Origin: Paenibacillus sp. FSL R5-0490
GTDB taxonomy: Bacteria; Bacillota; Bacilli; Bacillales; Cytobacillaceae
Reading direction: 5' to 3'
Assembly (NCBI RefSeq): GCF_001956215.1
Contig: NZ_MRTQ01000002.1
Span: forward strand, 154,267 to 218,266
Length of the DNA: 64,000 nucleotides
Part shown: one piece after another, positions 17,505 to 26,397 of the stretch
Layout: each line of letters starts with the position of its first letter
How positions within the stretch are numbered: the first letter of the stretch is position 1
Translations under genes and position numbers: made by a program
Notes under the pieces: model-generated
Told to the model about the DNA's origin: nothing
The model's input: the letters and a program-made list of their open reading frames with translations, nothing else
Database searches by the model: none

Positions 17505-18428
17505 ATGGCTGAGCTAAAGCAGCTGATTTTCTTTGATTTTGAAATGCTATGCAGCAAAAGTGGCATGCTGTTTGAAGATATGGAGGCCATTCGTCTTGGT
17601 GCGGTAAAAGTGGATGTTGAATCAGGCAAGGTAACTGGATTTGACAGGTTCATCCGTCCGCAGCAGAACTCACCATTAAGTACTTTCTGCAAAGAATTGA
17701 CTGGGATATCTGACTCTGATATAGAGAAAGCGGATGACTTTCCTCAAGTGTTTAAGGATTTTCTCTTTTGGGTCGGCGGAGTTAAAAAAGCCAGATTCTT
17801 CTCCTGGTCGTCCAGTGATATCCTAAGACTGAAAGCTGATGCATTGAGGCATAATCTTCCCCAGGCTACAATTGAAAAAATCACTAAAAGATATATTGAT
17901 TTTCAGGCTGTTTTTACAAAAAGAGTTTCCCGTACGGCAGCATCTGTTGAAAATGCTTTGTCCTTCTATGAACTTTCTTTTATCGGCGAACCCCATCATC
18001 CCATGTATGACTCTTATAATACACTGCGGATATATCAGTCATTTGAAGAGCATTTGGTAAAGACCGATCTAATTATGGTGCAGCAATTTATCTTTCAGGA
18101 AGCTGAACTCCCTCCTGTTGAAAGAATCAGTCAGGAAATAAAGTATGTATTTCAAAAAGACCTCGTGGAATTCTACTTCAATTTGAATGATGCCTTTCGT
18201 ATGAAAGATGCCTGGAAATTAATTAAAAAAACAAAAAAGCTTGTTGAGAAATATGAGAATATCCTGCTGAGCCGTTCAGGCATTTTTGATGAAGAACTGA
18301 TTTCCGGTGTTGAAGAATTAATCACGTTTTATCAGGAACTTCAATCAGCTTACAAAGAGCATTGTTCTTATACATCCAAAATTATGATTCTGCATGAACA
18401 AATGCCGCTGCAGAAAATATGCGTTTAA
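17505..18428 (+). CDS. DEDDh-type 3'-5' exonuclease domain protein
   Basis: A 307-residue protein. Residues 1-180 form a DnaQ-like exonuclease: FFDFEM (Exo I, Asp-Glu), a Thr-Gly-Ile-Ser segment after ELTG, and EPHHPMYDSYNTLRIY (HxxxxxD, Exo III), resembling KapD-like exonucleases. The C-terminal 120 residues are helical and charged, without a known domain. AAAGGATGA precedes the ATG. Cytosolic. Divergent from yceD; a weak stem (GAGGTGAC/GTTGCCTC) with CTTTTTC follows the stop. Confidence 0.78.
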   Translation: MAELKQLIFFDFEMLCSKSGMLFEDMEAIRLGAVKVDVESGKVTGFDRFIRPQQNSPLSTFCKELTGISDSDIEKADDFPQVFKDFLFWVGGVKKARFFSWSSSDILRLKADALRHNLPQATIEKITKRYIDFQAVFTKRVSRTAASVENALSFYELSFIGEPHHPMYDSYNTLRIYQSFEEHLVKTDLIMVQQFIFQEAELPPVERISQEIKYVFQKDLVEFYFNLNDAFRMKDAWKLIKKTKKLVEKYENILLSRSGIFDEELISGVEELITFYQELQSAYKEHCSYTSKIMILHEQMPLQKICV

Positions 18429-18542
18429 CACAGAGGTGACATGACAGTTGCCTCTTTTTCATGTGTTTTTGCAGTCGTTTAGCTTGGTATTCTTAAGATT
18501 TTCAGAGATAATAACTATACTAATAATGGGGAGATGATACGT

Positions 18543-19445
18543 TTGGATAGAATGCAGATGGCAGAAGATCTGTCGTTTTCAAGAATCGTCCATGGACTTT
18601 GGAGACTGGCTGACTGGAAATTCTCAGATGAAGAGTTAAATACCTTAATAGAACAGTGTCTTGAGCTTGGCATAACGACATTTGATCACGCTGATATTTA
18701 TGGAAGCTATACATGTGAAAGCCTGTTTGGAAGGGCTCTGGGGAAAAAGCCGGGGCTTCGTGAAAGAATGGAAATTGTTACGAAATGCGGGATTGTCCTC
18801 GAGTCACCAAACCGGCCTGAGCATAAAACACATCATTACAATACTGGAAAAAAACATATTATTGCTTCTGTTGAGAAATCATTGCAAAATCTGAACACAG
18901 ATTACATAGATACCCTTCTCATTCATCGTCCTGATCCATTTATGGATCCTGAAGAAGTTGCTGATGCATTTTCAGCATTAAAATCCGCCGGCAAGGTTAG
19001 GCATTTTGGGGTTTCGAATTTTAAAAGCCATCAGTTCACGATGCTTCAGTCATACCTTGATATGGACCTGATTACCAATCAAATTGAGCTGTCTGCCTAT
19101 CACCTGGAGAATTTTGAGGATGGCACATTAGATCTGTGCATGGAAAAAAGAATTGCTCCGATGGCCTGGTCCCCCTTGGCCCGCGGGAAAATCTTCAGCG
19201 GTACAGATGAAAAATCGGGGCGCCTTAGAACTGCATTACTTAAAGTCGCAGAAGAAATCGGGGCAGATGATATTGATGAGGTTTTATTTGCATGGCTTTT
19301 AAATCATCCTGCCAGAATCATGCCAATCGCCGGTTCCGGCAAGATCGAAAGAATTGAACGTGCTGTCCGTGCATTATCTTATAAACTTAACCGGGATCAG
19401 TGGTTTGAGATTTATCAAACTTCACTGGGACATGATGTTCCTTAA
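18543..19445 (+). CDS. ycsN: Aldo/keto reductase, YcsN type
   Basis: A 300-residue AKR with the tetrad visible: D in TFDHADIYGSY, the Tyr of that motif, K in VTKCGI, and His in LLIHRPDP. The NADPH-binding C-terminus is IMPIAGSGKIERIERA. Length equals B. subtilis YcsN. TTG 18543 is chosen because GGGGAG ends 9 bases before it; ATG 18534 abuts that site. The family reduces aldehydes or ketones; the natural substrate is unknown. Monocistronic. Confidence 0.88.
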   Translation: MDRMQMAEDLSFSRIVHGLWRLADWKFSDEELNTLIEQCLELGITTFDHADIYGSYTCESLFGRALGKKPGLRERMEIVTKCGIVLESPNRPEHKTHHYNTGKKHIIASVEKSLQNLNTDYIDTLLIHRPDPFMDPEEVADAFSALKSAGKVRHFGVSNFKSHQFTMLQSYLDMDLITNQIELSAYHLENFEDGTLDLCMEKRIAPMAWSPLARGKIFSGTDEKSGRLRTALLKVAEEIGADDIDEVLFAWLLNHPARIMPIAGSGKIERIERAVRALSYKLNRDQWFEIYQTSLGHDVP

Positions 19446-19448
19446 TAT

Positions 19449-19486
19449 AAAAACAGCCCAAGTTATTAAATGGGCTGTTTTCTTTT
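19449..19486. terminator. Bidirectional terminator, ycsN / lipoprotein gene
   Basis: AAAACAGCCCA (19450-19460) pairs with TGGGCTGTTTT (19471-19481). Confidence 0.85.
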
Positions 19487-19491
19487 ACATA

Positions 19492-19980
19492 TTATTGGAA
19501 AACGCTTTTGAAAGCAGGAGGAGATAGTTCCATCTCTTCAAAAACTTTCGTCATGGAATTGATATATTCCTCTTTGAATGGCTCTGCCTCAGCCATATCT
19601 TCAGATCCTGCTTTTACAAGCTCGGCTTTCTTAGCATAGTATTGAGACAGGCTATCAACTGCAGCTTCAATATCCTTGGTATAATCTTTTAATTCCTCTG
19701 GTACAGACACGGCTTTCGCATCCTTATCGAATGCTGCAGCAGCTTCAGCCGGATCCTGACCTTCAGCAGTTAAGCTGGCATCTGTGTTGCGGATTACTTT
19801 TGTCACTTCTCCCTGATAGTTCAGCAGAGCTGAGCGTATTTCTTTGGATTCATCAGCAGACTCTGCCGTTTCAGCTGCCGCCTCTTCCTTTTCTTCCCCT
19901 TTAGAAGCTTCTTCGTTTGAGCATGCTCCCAGCATTAGTGTCAGTGCAGCTGCTGAAAGCAAGAAAGATAATTTCTTCAT
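19492..19980 (-). CDS. Hypothetical lipoprotein
   Basis: A 162-residue protein with a lipoprotein signal peptide ending LMLGAC (lipid-modified Cys20). An acidic Glu/Ala linker (about 22-48) leads to a helical domain (about 50-160) with LLNYQGEVTKVIRN and LKDYTKDIEAAVDSLSQYY. It should be anchored outside the membrane. Other features and function are unknown. AGGAGAGG precedes the ATG. Monocistronic. Confidence 0.8.
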   Translation of the reverse strand: MKKLSFLLSAAALTLMLGACSNEEASKGEEKEEAAAETAESADESKEIRSALLNYQGEVTKVIRNTDASLTAEGQDPAEAAAAFDKDAKAVSVPEELKDYTKDIEAAVDSLSQYYAKKAELVKAGSEDMAEAEPFKEEYINSMTKVFEEMELSPPAFKSVFQ

Positions 19981-20257
19981 CCTTTTGTCCTCTCCTTCTT
20001 TTTGTTCAGAGGTAGTGTTGGCTGACTCCCTATGTAGTCAGATTGATGACATTCCTGCCAATTAACTGACAATTAATAATTTACCTATTTTTTGAATTTT
20101 TTGCAACATTTTTATTGCGATTTTCGAAATTTTTTATAAATAGATTTAGTAAGTATGCTTAACATAAAAATGTTTAGGCTTTTATAGGACAGTGCCCATC
20201 CCTCACAAAAAGATCTGGCATAGGCTATAAAAAAGGTAAAAACTGAGGAGTGTTCCT

Positions 20258-21157
20258 ATGGCACAAAAGGATGTTAACCCTAAGCTCTATATAAGCCAAT
20301 CAGACACTGTTTCCAATCAGGGTACTTACCGTCTCAACTTTCTCCAGGAAGTAATAAAAGAGCAGCAGACTGTTAATACCCGCTTGTCTGAGACTTATGA
20401 AGATATGAAGATACAACTTGAGGATTCGTTTATTGATATGACGAAGCTTGTTAAAAGTGCTGCCGGCAAACAAAGTAATCATATTGGGCATTTGACAGCT
20501 AAGATTGAAAAGCAGGATGCTTTTTTGGCGGGTTTTCTGGAAATGATGCTTGAGCGTGAAAAAGAGAATAATTTATTGAATAAAAGGCTGGCTGTCCTGG
20601 AGGGAATGAATAAGGAGATTCTGGAGACTCTTGAAAATGAAGAACCGGTAAACCAGAAAATACTTGAACAAGTATCCTGTCAGGAAGCGGCAACACAGGC
20701 GCTTTCCCGTAAATTTGATAAATTCGAGGCATTTTCTGAAGAGGCCGTAACAAATTTTAAAGCACAGGAAGAAATGAAAGCAGAAATAAGCAAAAAGCTT
20801 GATGTCCAGGAAGTATTCCATAATACAGTAATGGAGCGTTTAGATCAGCAGTTCTCGTCATTTTCGGAGGAAGCTGAGAAAAAGTTTAAGACGCAGGAGC
20901 AATTGAAAGAAGAATTAAGCAATAAGCTTCGTGAACAGGAACTGGCCAGCAAGTCGATAATGGAACGTTTACATCGCCAGGAGGCGATCACTGAAAAGAT
21001 CAGCAGGCAATTGGATCATTTAAAGTCAATCGTTTATGAGCGTGCCTCCCACCTTACTGAACGCTTCGAAAAAAGCATAAAACAGCTGGCAAAACCAGTC
21101 CACAGTTTTTTTGTCAGTCAGGAGGAAAAAGCAAAGGAAAGCAGGAATAAAGAGTAA
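20258..21157 (+). CDS. Coiled-coil protein with internal repeats
   Basis: A 299-residue, almost wholly helical protein without membrane segment or signal. Residues about 140-260 contain two to three copies of a roughly 50-residue unit around F-x-FSEEA-x-x-x-F-K-x-QE and SxKLxxQE, followed by MERLxxQ (IMERLHRQ, VMERLDQQ). Such repeats suggest a filament or scaffold. GAGGAGTG precedes the ATG. I recognise no family. Monocistronic; the 20066-20257 gap holds only AT-rich sequence. Confidence 0.75.
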   Translation: MAQKDVNPKLYISQSDTVSNQGTYRLNFLQEVIKEQQTVNTRLSETYEDMKIQLEDSFIDMTKLVKSAAGKQSNHIGHLTAKIEKQDAFLAGFLEMMLEREKENNLLNKRLAVLEGMNKEILETLENEEPVNQKILEQVSCQEAATQALSRKFDKFEAFSEEAVTNFKAQEEMKAEISKKLDVQEVFHNTVMERLDQQFSSFSEEAEKKFKTQEQLKEELSNKLREQELASKSIMERLHRQEAITEKISRQLDHLKSIVYERASHLTERFEKSIKQLAKPVHSFFVSQEEKAKESRNKE

Positions 21158-21159
21158 AA

Positions 21160-21196
21160 GAAAGAAGGCACCTGAAAATAGGAGCCTTCTTTTCTA
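21160..21196. terminator. Bidirectional terminator, coiled-coil gene / yocH
   Basis: AGAAGGC (21163-21169) pairs with GCCTTCT (21184-21190), inner CC/GG, T-rich on both sides. Confidence 0.8.
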
Positions 21197-21199
21197 GTA

Positions 21200-22147
21200 T
21201 TAATCCAGAATCGTAACTTTAACTGTTTTTCTGCCATAATTGATGGCATCTTCCTGAGATGGCATAAAAATATCAATCTTATTGCCTTGAATGGCTCCGC
21301 CAGTGTCTCCGGCGATAGCATCTCCATATCCTTCAACATGGACTTTAGTGCCCAGCGGAATCACATTAGGATCTACTGAGATTACTTTTTGATCAGGATT
21401 TTCTTTTAGATTGATTCCTGTTGCAGTAATTCCAGAGCATCCTTCACAATTAGCCGTGTAGGCTGTCGCTTCCATATTCAGCACTTTTTGAGGTGCTTCA
21501 TCATTTGCAGTTTCCGCCGGTTTTTCTGCAGCAGGCTCGGCAGCTGGTTTGGATTCCGCAGCAGGCTTGGCAGGCTCAGATGCAGGCTTCGATTCAGCAG
21601 CAGGCTGTGCTGGTTCCGGATTAGACTCTGCCTCTGGCTTTGCTTCTGGAGCCGGCTGGGATTTTTCAGCTGGCTGCGTTTGTTTTACTGCCGGCTGTTC
21701 AGACTTTTGCTCTGAAGGTGCAGTTTCTGCAGGCTGTTCGGACTTTGCCGGAGCAGCCTGTACTGGAGCAGATACAGCATTAACAGCTTTGGCATCAGGA
21801 TATAGAATTAATTCATCGTCCGGACGAATTAAATCAGAGCTCAAGCTGTTCCATTCTTTGATTGCCTCAGATGTGACATTATGCTCTCTTGCTATATCCC
21901 ATAAAGTATCGCCTTTTGATACTATGTATTTCTTTTCAGGGTATACATTAAGTACATCATCTGGATGGATGACATGAGAAGACAGCCCGTTCCATTCTTT
22001 AATCATGTCAACTGGTGTATTATATGACTGGGAAAAATCCCATAAAGTATCGCCTTTTTTTACGGTTACTTCTTCTGCTTGTACATTCGCACCTGCTGTT
22101 CCGGTAATTGCGGCAGCTGCTACAAAAGTTAAAATTGACTTTTTCAT
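21200..22147 (-). CDS. yocH: LysM-3D cell wall hydrolase (YocH-like)
   Basis: A 315-residue secreted protein: signal peptide (1-24), two LysM repeats (VTVKKGDTLWDFSQ and YIVSKGDTLWDIAR), a 100-residue Ala/Pro/Glu/Lys linker of degenerate AAESKPA units, and a C-terminal 3D domain with MEATAYTANCEG and the GDTGGAIQGNKIDIF Asp triad. The 3D domain is a lytic transglycosylase-like fold. The order and length resemble B. subtilis YocH, a WalR target; a perfect WalR box lies upstream. Monocistronic. Confidence 0.9.
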   Translation of the reverse strand: MKKSILTFVAAAAITGTAGANVQAEEVTVKKGDTLWDFSQSYNTPVDMIKEWNGLSSHVIHPDDVLNVYPEKKYIVSKGDTLWDIAREHNVTSEAIKEWNSLSSDLIRPDDELILYPDAKAVNAVSAPVQAAPAKSEQPAETAPSEQKSEQPAVKQTQPAEKSQPAPEAKPEAESNPEPAQPAAESKPASEPAKPAAESKPAAEPAAEKPAETANDEAPQKVLNMEATAYTANCEGCSGITATGINLKENPDQKVISVDPNVIPLGTKVHVEGYGDAIAGDTGGAIQGNKIDIFMPSQEDAINYGRKTVKVTILD

Positions 22148-22249
22148 ATGTTAAAACCTCCCGTATAGCTCGTTTTTAGCTAACGGGGATAATAATAACA
22201 TGAATTCTTTACTAAAAAAGAACAAACAGATAATAATCCAGTTACGGAT

Positions 22250-22266
22250 ATAACAGCCTCATAACA
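22250..22266 (-). promoter_or_regulatory. WalR binding site upstream of yocH
   Basis: On the minus strand TGTTAT-GAGGC-TGTTAT fits the WalR direct repeat (TGTWAH-N5-TGTWAH) at every position, about 100 bases upstream of the yocH start. Confidence 0.7.
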
Positions 22267-22402
22267 AACATATTTCAAAGTCAGAAGAGTATTTAAACCG
22301 AAAGTGTGACTTTCCCTGTTATCATGGGATTCTATCCAATGTTATTATAATTTATCCATTTATTGGAATAGCTATTTTTAAACAGGGCAGGAATTAATTT
22401 CT

Positions 22403-22433
22403 ATTGAAAAAGCCAATCCGTATAGGATTGACT
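22403..22433 (-). terminator. Terminator of the histidine kinase gene
   Basis: CAATCC/GGATTG stem with four-base tip, followed by GCTTTTTC on the minus strand. Confidence 0.75.
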
Positions 22434-23970
22434 AGGCAGATCTCGCAGGCAAAACAATATTGAATGTCGTACCTTTATTTAATTCACTCTCGATAAATAC
22501 TTTTCCATTATGGCTTTCAATAATTTTAAAGCTGACCATCAAGCCTAAGCCATTCCCGTTTTTCTTGGTTGTAAAAAATGGTTCTCCGATATTTTTCAGT
22601 TTTTCCTGAGGTATTCCTACTCCGGTATCCTGTATCGCTATCTGCACCTGGTTATTTATGATAGCTGCTCTGACTGTAATATATCCTCCATCAGGCATTG
22701 CTTCAATTCCATTTTTGATAAAATTGAGGAAAACTTGTTTAAGGCGGTTTTCGTCACATTCAATCTGGATGATATCCCCTTCATATTCGAAACGAATTTT
22801 CACGTCCCGTTTCCTGGCTTCGAATTCCAAAAAAGAGATGACATTCTTGATAATAGGTATGATATCTCTTTCTTCCAGTTCTGCGGCTTTCGGCTTAGCA
22901 AGAACCATAAAATCTTCTACTATATTATTTACCCGGTCAATTTCATCTAAAATGATGCTTAAGAATTCCTGTCTCTCTTCATTCGTTTCATCCAGCTGCA
23001 GGAACTCTGTATATCCTTTCATTGTTGTCAGCGGATTGCGGATTTCATGGGCAACCCCTGCAGCAAGCTGGCCCACTGCTGCCAGTTTATCCTGCCGATG
23101 CAGCACTTCTTCTGTTTTTTTCCTCTCGGTGATATCGTTTCTTATGGCTAAGTATTGATAAGGTTTTCCGTTCGCATTCATGAACGGCACGATTGTTGTA
23201 TGGACCCAGTAATAAGACCCATCCTTAGCTTTATTTCTTATTTCCCCTTTCCATACTTCGCCAGAGCCAATTGTTTTCCATAAGTTCTTAAAAAATTCTT
23301 TTGAATGCAGATTTGAATTTAATAACGAATGATTTTGCCCTATCAGTTCTTCCCTGCTGTACTGGGAAATTTCACAAAACCTCTCATTTACATTGGTTAT
23401 GATCCCTTTTTCATCAGTGAACGCAATAATGGAAGACTGATCAAGAGCAAATTTAATATCGTTAACCTCTTTCAGGGAATTTTTGAGATTGGCTTCAGCT
23501 GTTTTTAAGGCAGATATATCTGTCCGGATAGAAACATATTGATACGGTTTATTCTTTTTGTTAAGGAAGGGTACAATTGTTGTCTCAACCCAATAGAAGC
23601 TTCCGTCCTTTGCTTTATTGCGGATCTCCCCCTTCCATATTTCCCCTGACCCAATCGTCTTCCATAGTTGGCGGAAAAACTCGGGCGGATGATATCCTGA
23701 ATTTAAAATATGATGATTTTTGCCCAGCAGTTCATATTCTTCATATTTGGAAATCTCAACAAATTTGTCATTCACATACGTGATAATCCCCTTAGGATCA
23801 GTAATAGCCACAATAGATGATTCATCAAGTGCAGCCTGAACATCGTGTAAATGTGAGTCGCTTGCTTCCAGCCGCTTTCTGATAAGGATACTGGACGTGA
23901 TGAGGCCGATTAGAATTACAATTCCCACAAAGATTAATATAGGATTAAAAGATTCGATTATCTGAGTCAT
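22432..23970 (-). CDS. Tandem-PAS sensor histidine kinase
   Basis: A 512-residue kinase. One N-terminal membrane segment (about 10-30) is followed by two PAS domains (about 45-155 and 172-285), a HisKA domain with H308 in GVAHEIRNPLTTMKGY, and an HATPase domain (LNFIKNGIEAM, DTGVGIP, GLGLM). The PAS repeats are nearly identical around WKTIGSGE-WKGEIRNKAKDG, implying a recent duplication. No response regulator is adjacent, as with KinA-E sporulation kinases, which feed Spo0F; that link is inference. Confidence 0.87.
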   Translation of the reverse strand: MTQIIESFNPILIFVGIVILIGLITSSILIRKRLEASDSHLHDVQAALDESSIVAITDPKGIITYVNDKFVEISKYEEYELLGKNHHILNSGYHPPEFFRQLWKTIGSGEIWKGEIRNKAKDGSFYWVETTIVPFLNKKNKPYQYVSIRTDISALKTAEANLKNSLKEVNDIKFALDQSSIIAFTDEKGIITNVNERFCEISQYSREELIGQNHSLLNSNLHSKEFFKNLWKTIGSGEVWKGEIRNKAKDGSYYWVHTTIVPFMNANGKPYQYLAIRNDITERKKTEEVLHRQDKLAAVGQLAAGVAHEIRNPLTTMKGYTEFLQLDETNEERQEFLSIILDEIDRVNNIVEDFMVLAKPKAAELEERDIIPIIKNVISFLEFEARKRDVKIRFEYEGDIIQIECDENRLKQVFLNFIKNGIEAMPDGGYITVRAAIINNQVQIAIQDTGVGIPQEKLKNIGEPFFTTKKNGNGLGLMVSFKIIESHNGKVFIESELNKGTTFNIVLPARSA

Positions 23971-24159
23971 TGCAGGCTTTTAGCCCCCTCATTTTTACTT
24001 ATTCAATATGATTGTAATGGAATCATTAGTACCATGGAAGAGGCTGGCGGAAAATAAAGTCTGAAGCTGATTAAATTGGCAAGCTTAAGAGCAGATTTAA
24101 GCCCTTTTTATGCCTGACAAAATAATAAATTAAATTTTTAAAAAAATTAATCAAAACAC

Positions 24160-24188
24160 TTCACATTAAAATAAGTTTAGTATATACT
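24160..24188 (+). promoter_or_regulatory. Promoter of yhfH
   Basis: TTCACA (24160-24165) and TATACT (24183-24188), 17 bases apart, about 55 bases before the start codon. Confidence 0.6.
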
Positions 24189-24243
24189 GTACTACAACAG
24201 AATGAAACAAAATAAACTGTATTATAAAAAGGAGGAAATAGTA

Positions 24244-24378
24244 ATGATTAAAAGTCCGGTTGAATTCTTCAGAACGCTTCCCAAAAAGGTATGTCCCGAG
24301 TGTGGCCAAACAGTAAAGGAACAGGCTGAATCATACTTAATGGAATGTGATCGCTGTCTGTCAAAGAAAATGGAATAG
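24244..24378 (+). CDS. yhfH: YhfH family zinc-ribbon protein
   Basis: A 44-residue protein with two Cys pairs, KVCPECGQ and ECDRCLSK, forming a treble-clef or zinc ribbon; the FFRTLPKK start is typical of YhfH. AAAGGAGGAAATAGTA precedes the ATG and a strong terminator follows. Function unknown. Monocistronic. Confidence 0.85.
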   Translation: MIKSPVEFFRTLPKKVCPECGQTVKEQAESYLMECDRCLSKKME

Positions 24379-24384
24379 CACAAT

Positions 24385-24418
24385 CAGCGGAAGGCTTCCT
24401 GGTCCTTCCGCTTTTTAC
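24385..24418 (+). terminator. Terminator of yhfH
   Basis: AGCGGAAGG pairs with CCTTCCGCT, then TTTTA. Confidence 0.85.
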
Positions 24419-24530
24419 TATTGCAGTACAATATGAAATTATTTGAAAAGTCTATAAATATATGGACTCTTCCTGTATAATTGTTCCATAATCTCTTTAT
24501 TTAGAGAATCGAAATAGGAGGGAACGATAT

Positions 24531-26345
24531 ATGGTTCAAACAGCAATAACCAGGTTGAAGCGTCATGAGGTACCGAAAGAGCGCACATGGAAAGTGGAGG
24601 ATTTATTTGCATTGGAGGAAGATTGGCATAAAGAGATAAGGAGTATTGAAGAGGATCTTGCCGTATTTGAGCAATACAAAGGAAAACTCCATGAAGATCC
24701 GCAAACTTTGCTTGGCTGCCTATCCGCTCAGGAAAAGCTTTCTATCCGTCTTGTCCAGGCCGGCACTTATGCCAGCTTGCGCCAGTCTGAAGATGGCACA
24801 AATCCTGACAATCAGGCAAATTCATCACGAATAGCCTCTTTAAGAGCAAAAGCCGCCTCCACTCTATCGTTTATTGATTCTGAATTATTATCTCTGCCAG
24901 ATGGTTCAATTGAAAAATACATAAATGAAGAAAGCGGCTTGGAACCGTTCAGAAAAGGGCTGACCGAACTGCTGGTAACAAAGAGGCACAGGCTTTCTCC
25001 GGAAACGGAAGAAGCGCTGGCTGCAATGGGAGAAGTATTTGGTGCTCCCTATAATATCTATCAGGCTGCAAAACTTGCAGACATGCCATTTGCCTCATTT
25101 AATGATAGTAAAGGAAACGAATTGCCAAATTCTTTTGCTCTTTACGAGGATCGCTATGAATTTTCGCCTGATACCACAATCAGAAGGAATGCCTATTCAT
25201 CGTTTACAGATTCATTGGAAAACTACAAGAATACATTTGCTTCTGCATATTCTGCTGAGGTGAAAAAGCAGGTAACTCTTTCAAGGCTGAGAAAATACAG
25301 CTCAGTCACACAAATGCTGCTTGATTCCCAGCATGTAACAGAGGAAATGTATACCAATCAGCTGGACATAATCCAAAAAGAGCTTGCTCCCCATATGCGC
25401 AGATATGCTCAGCTGAAGAAAAAAGTCCTTGGATTGGATAAAATGCTTTTTTGTGACCTAAAGGCTCCATTAGATCCGGAGTTTAATCCGGAAACAACAT
25501 ATGAAAAAGCATCCGAAGTCATACTGGAAGCTCTCAAGGTGATGGGCCCGGAATATACGGATATTATGAAGAAAGGCCTGTCAGACCGGTGGGTTGATTT
25601 AGCTGATAATGTTGGTAAATCCACAGGCGCTTTTTGTGCAAGTCCGTACGGTTCCCATCCATTTATCCTGATTACATGGACAGACACGATGCGCGGTGCT
25701 TTTGTTCTCGCTCATGAGCTTGGACATGCGGGTCATTTTTATTTGGCCAATAAATATCAGCGTATCATGAATACCCGCCCTTCAACTTATTTTGTCGAAG
25801 CACCCTCTACACTAAACGAAATGCTGCTTGGCCAGCATTTATTGGCAGGTACTGAAGATAAAAGAATGAAGCGCTGGGTTATTCTTCAGATGCTTGGAAC
25901 GTATTATCATAACTTTGTCACACATCTTCTCGAAGGAGAGTACCAGCGCAGAGTATACCGTCTGGCTGAACAGGGTGTTCCGTTAACGGCGAAAACCCTC
26001 TCAGCTCAAAAATTAGACACACTTGCTGAATTCTGGGGAGATTCGGTTGAACTGGATGATAAGGCCGCTTTAACCTGGATGAGACAGCCTCACTATTACA
26101 TGGGACTTTACCCATATACCTATTCAGCCGGTTTAACTGCTTCCACTGCTATGGCACAAAGCATCCAGGAGGAAGGCCAGCCTGCTGTCGACCGCTGGCT
26201 TGATGTCCTTAAAGCCGGGGGAACAAAAAAACCGCTTGAACTGCTTAAGAGTGCCGGCATTGATATGTCTAAGCCGGATCCGATCCGCAAAGCAGTAAGA
26301 TATGTTGGAACATTGGTGGACGAATTGGAAAACAGCTATGTGTAA
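24531..26345 (+). CDS. pepF: Oligoendopeptidase F
   Basis: A 604-residue M3B zinc metallopeptidase. H395-E-L-G-H399 binds zinc, with the third ligand Glu in STLNEMLLG downstream. The N-terminal helical half (LFALEEDWHKEI) is typical of PepF. It cleaves short peptides in the cytosol, recycling imported or signal-peptide fragments. The ATG follows AGGAGGGAACGATAT. A TATAAT lies about 55 bases upstream. Monocistronic. Confidence 0.95.
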   Translation: MVQTAITRLKRHEVPKERTWKVEDLFALEEDWHKEIRSIEEDLAVFEQYKGKLHEDPQTLLGCLSAQEKLSIRLVQAGTYASLRQSEDGTNPDNQANSSRIASLRAKAASTLSFIDSELLSLPDGSIEKYINEESGLEPFRKGLTELLVTKRHRLSPETEEALAAMGEVFGAPYNIYQAAKLADMPFASFNDSKGNELPNSFALYEDRYEFSPDTTIRRNAYSSFTDSLENYKNTFASAYSAEVKKQVTLSRLRKYSSVTQMLLDSQHVTEEMYTNQLDIIQKELAPHMRRYAQLKKKVLGLDKMLFCDLKAPLDPEFNPETTYEKASEVILEALKVMGPEYTDIMKKGLSDRWVDLADNVGKSTGAFCASPYGSHPFILITWTDTMRGAFVLAHELGHAGHFYLANKYQRIMNTRPSTYFVEAPSTLNEMLLGQHLLAGTEDKRMKRWVILQMLGTYYHNFVTHLLEGEYQRRVYRLAEQGVPLTAKTLSAQKLDTLAEFWGDSVELDDKAALTWMRQPHYYMGLYPYTYSAGLTASTAMAQSIQEEGQPAVDRWLDVLKAGGTKKPLELLKSAGIDMSKPDPIRKAVRYVGTLVDELENSYV

Positions 26346-26383
26346 CAAGAACCCCCTCCGATTTAGGGAGGGGGATTCTTGTG
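26344..26383. terminator. Bidirectional terminator, pepF / esterase-like gene
   Basis: ACAAGAACCCCCTCC pairs with GGGAGGGGGATTCTTGT around GATTTA. Confidence 0.85.
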
Positions 26384-26397
26384 TTTCCTCTGATTGT

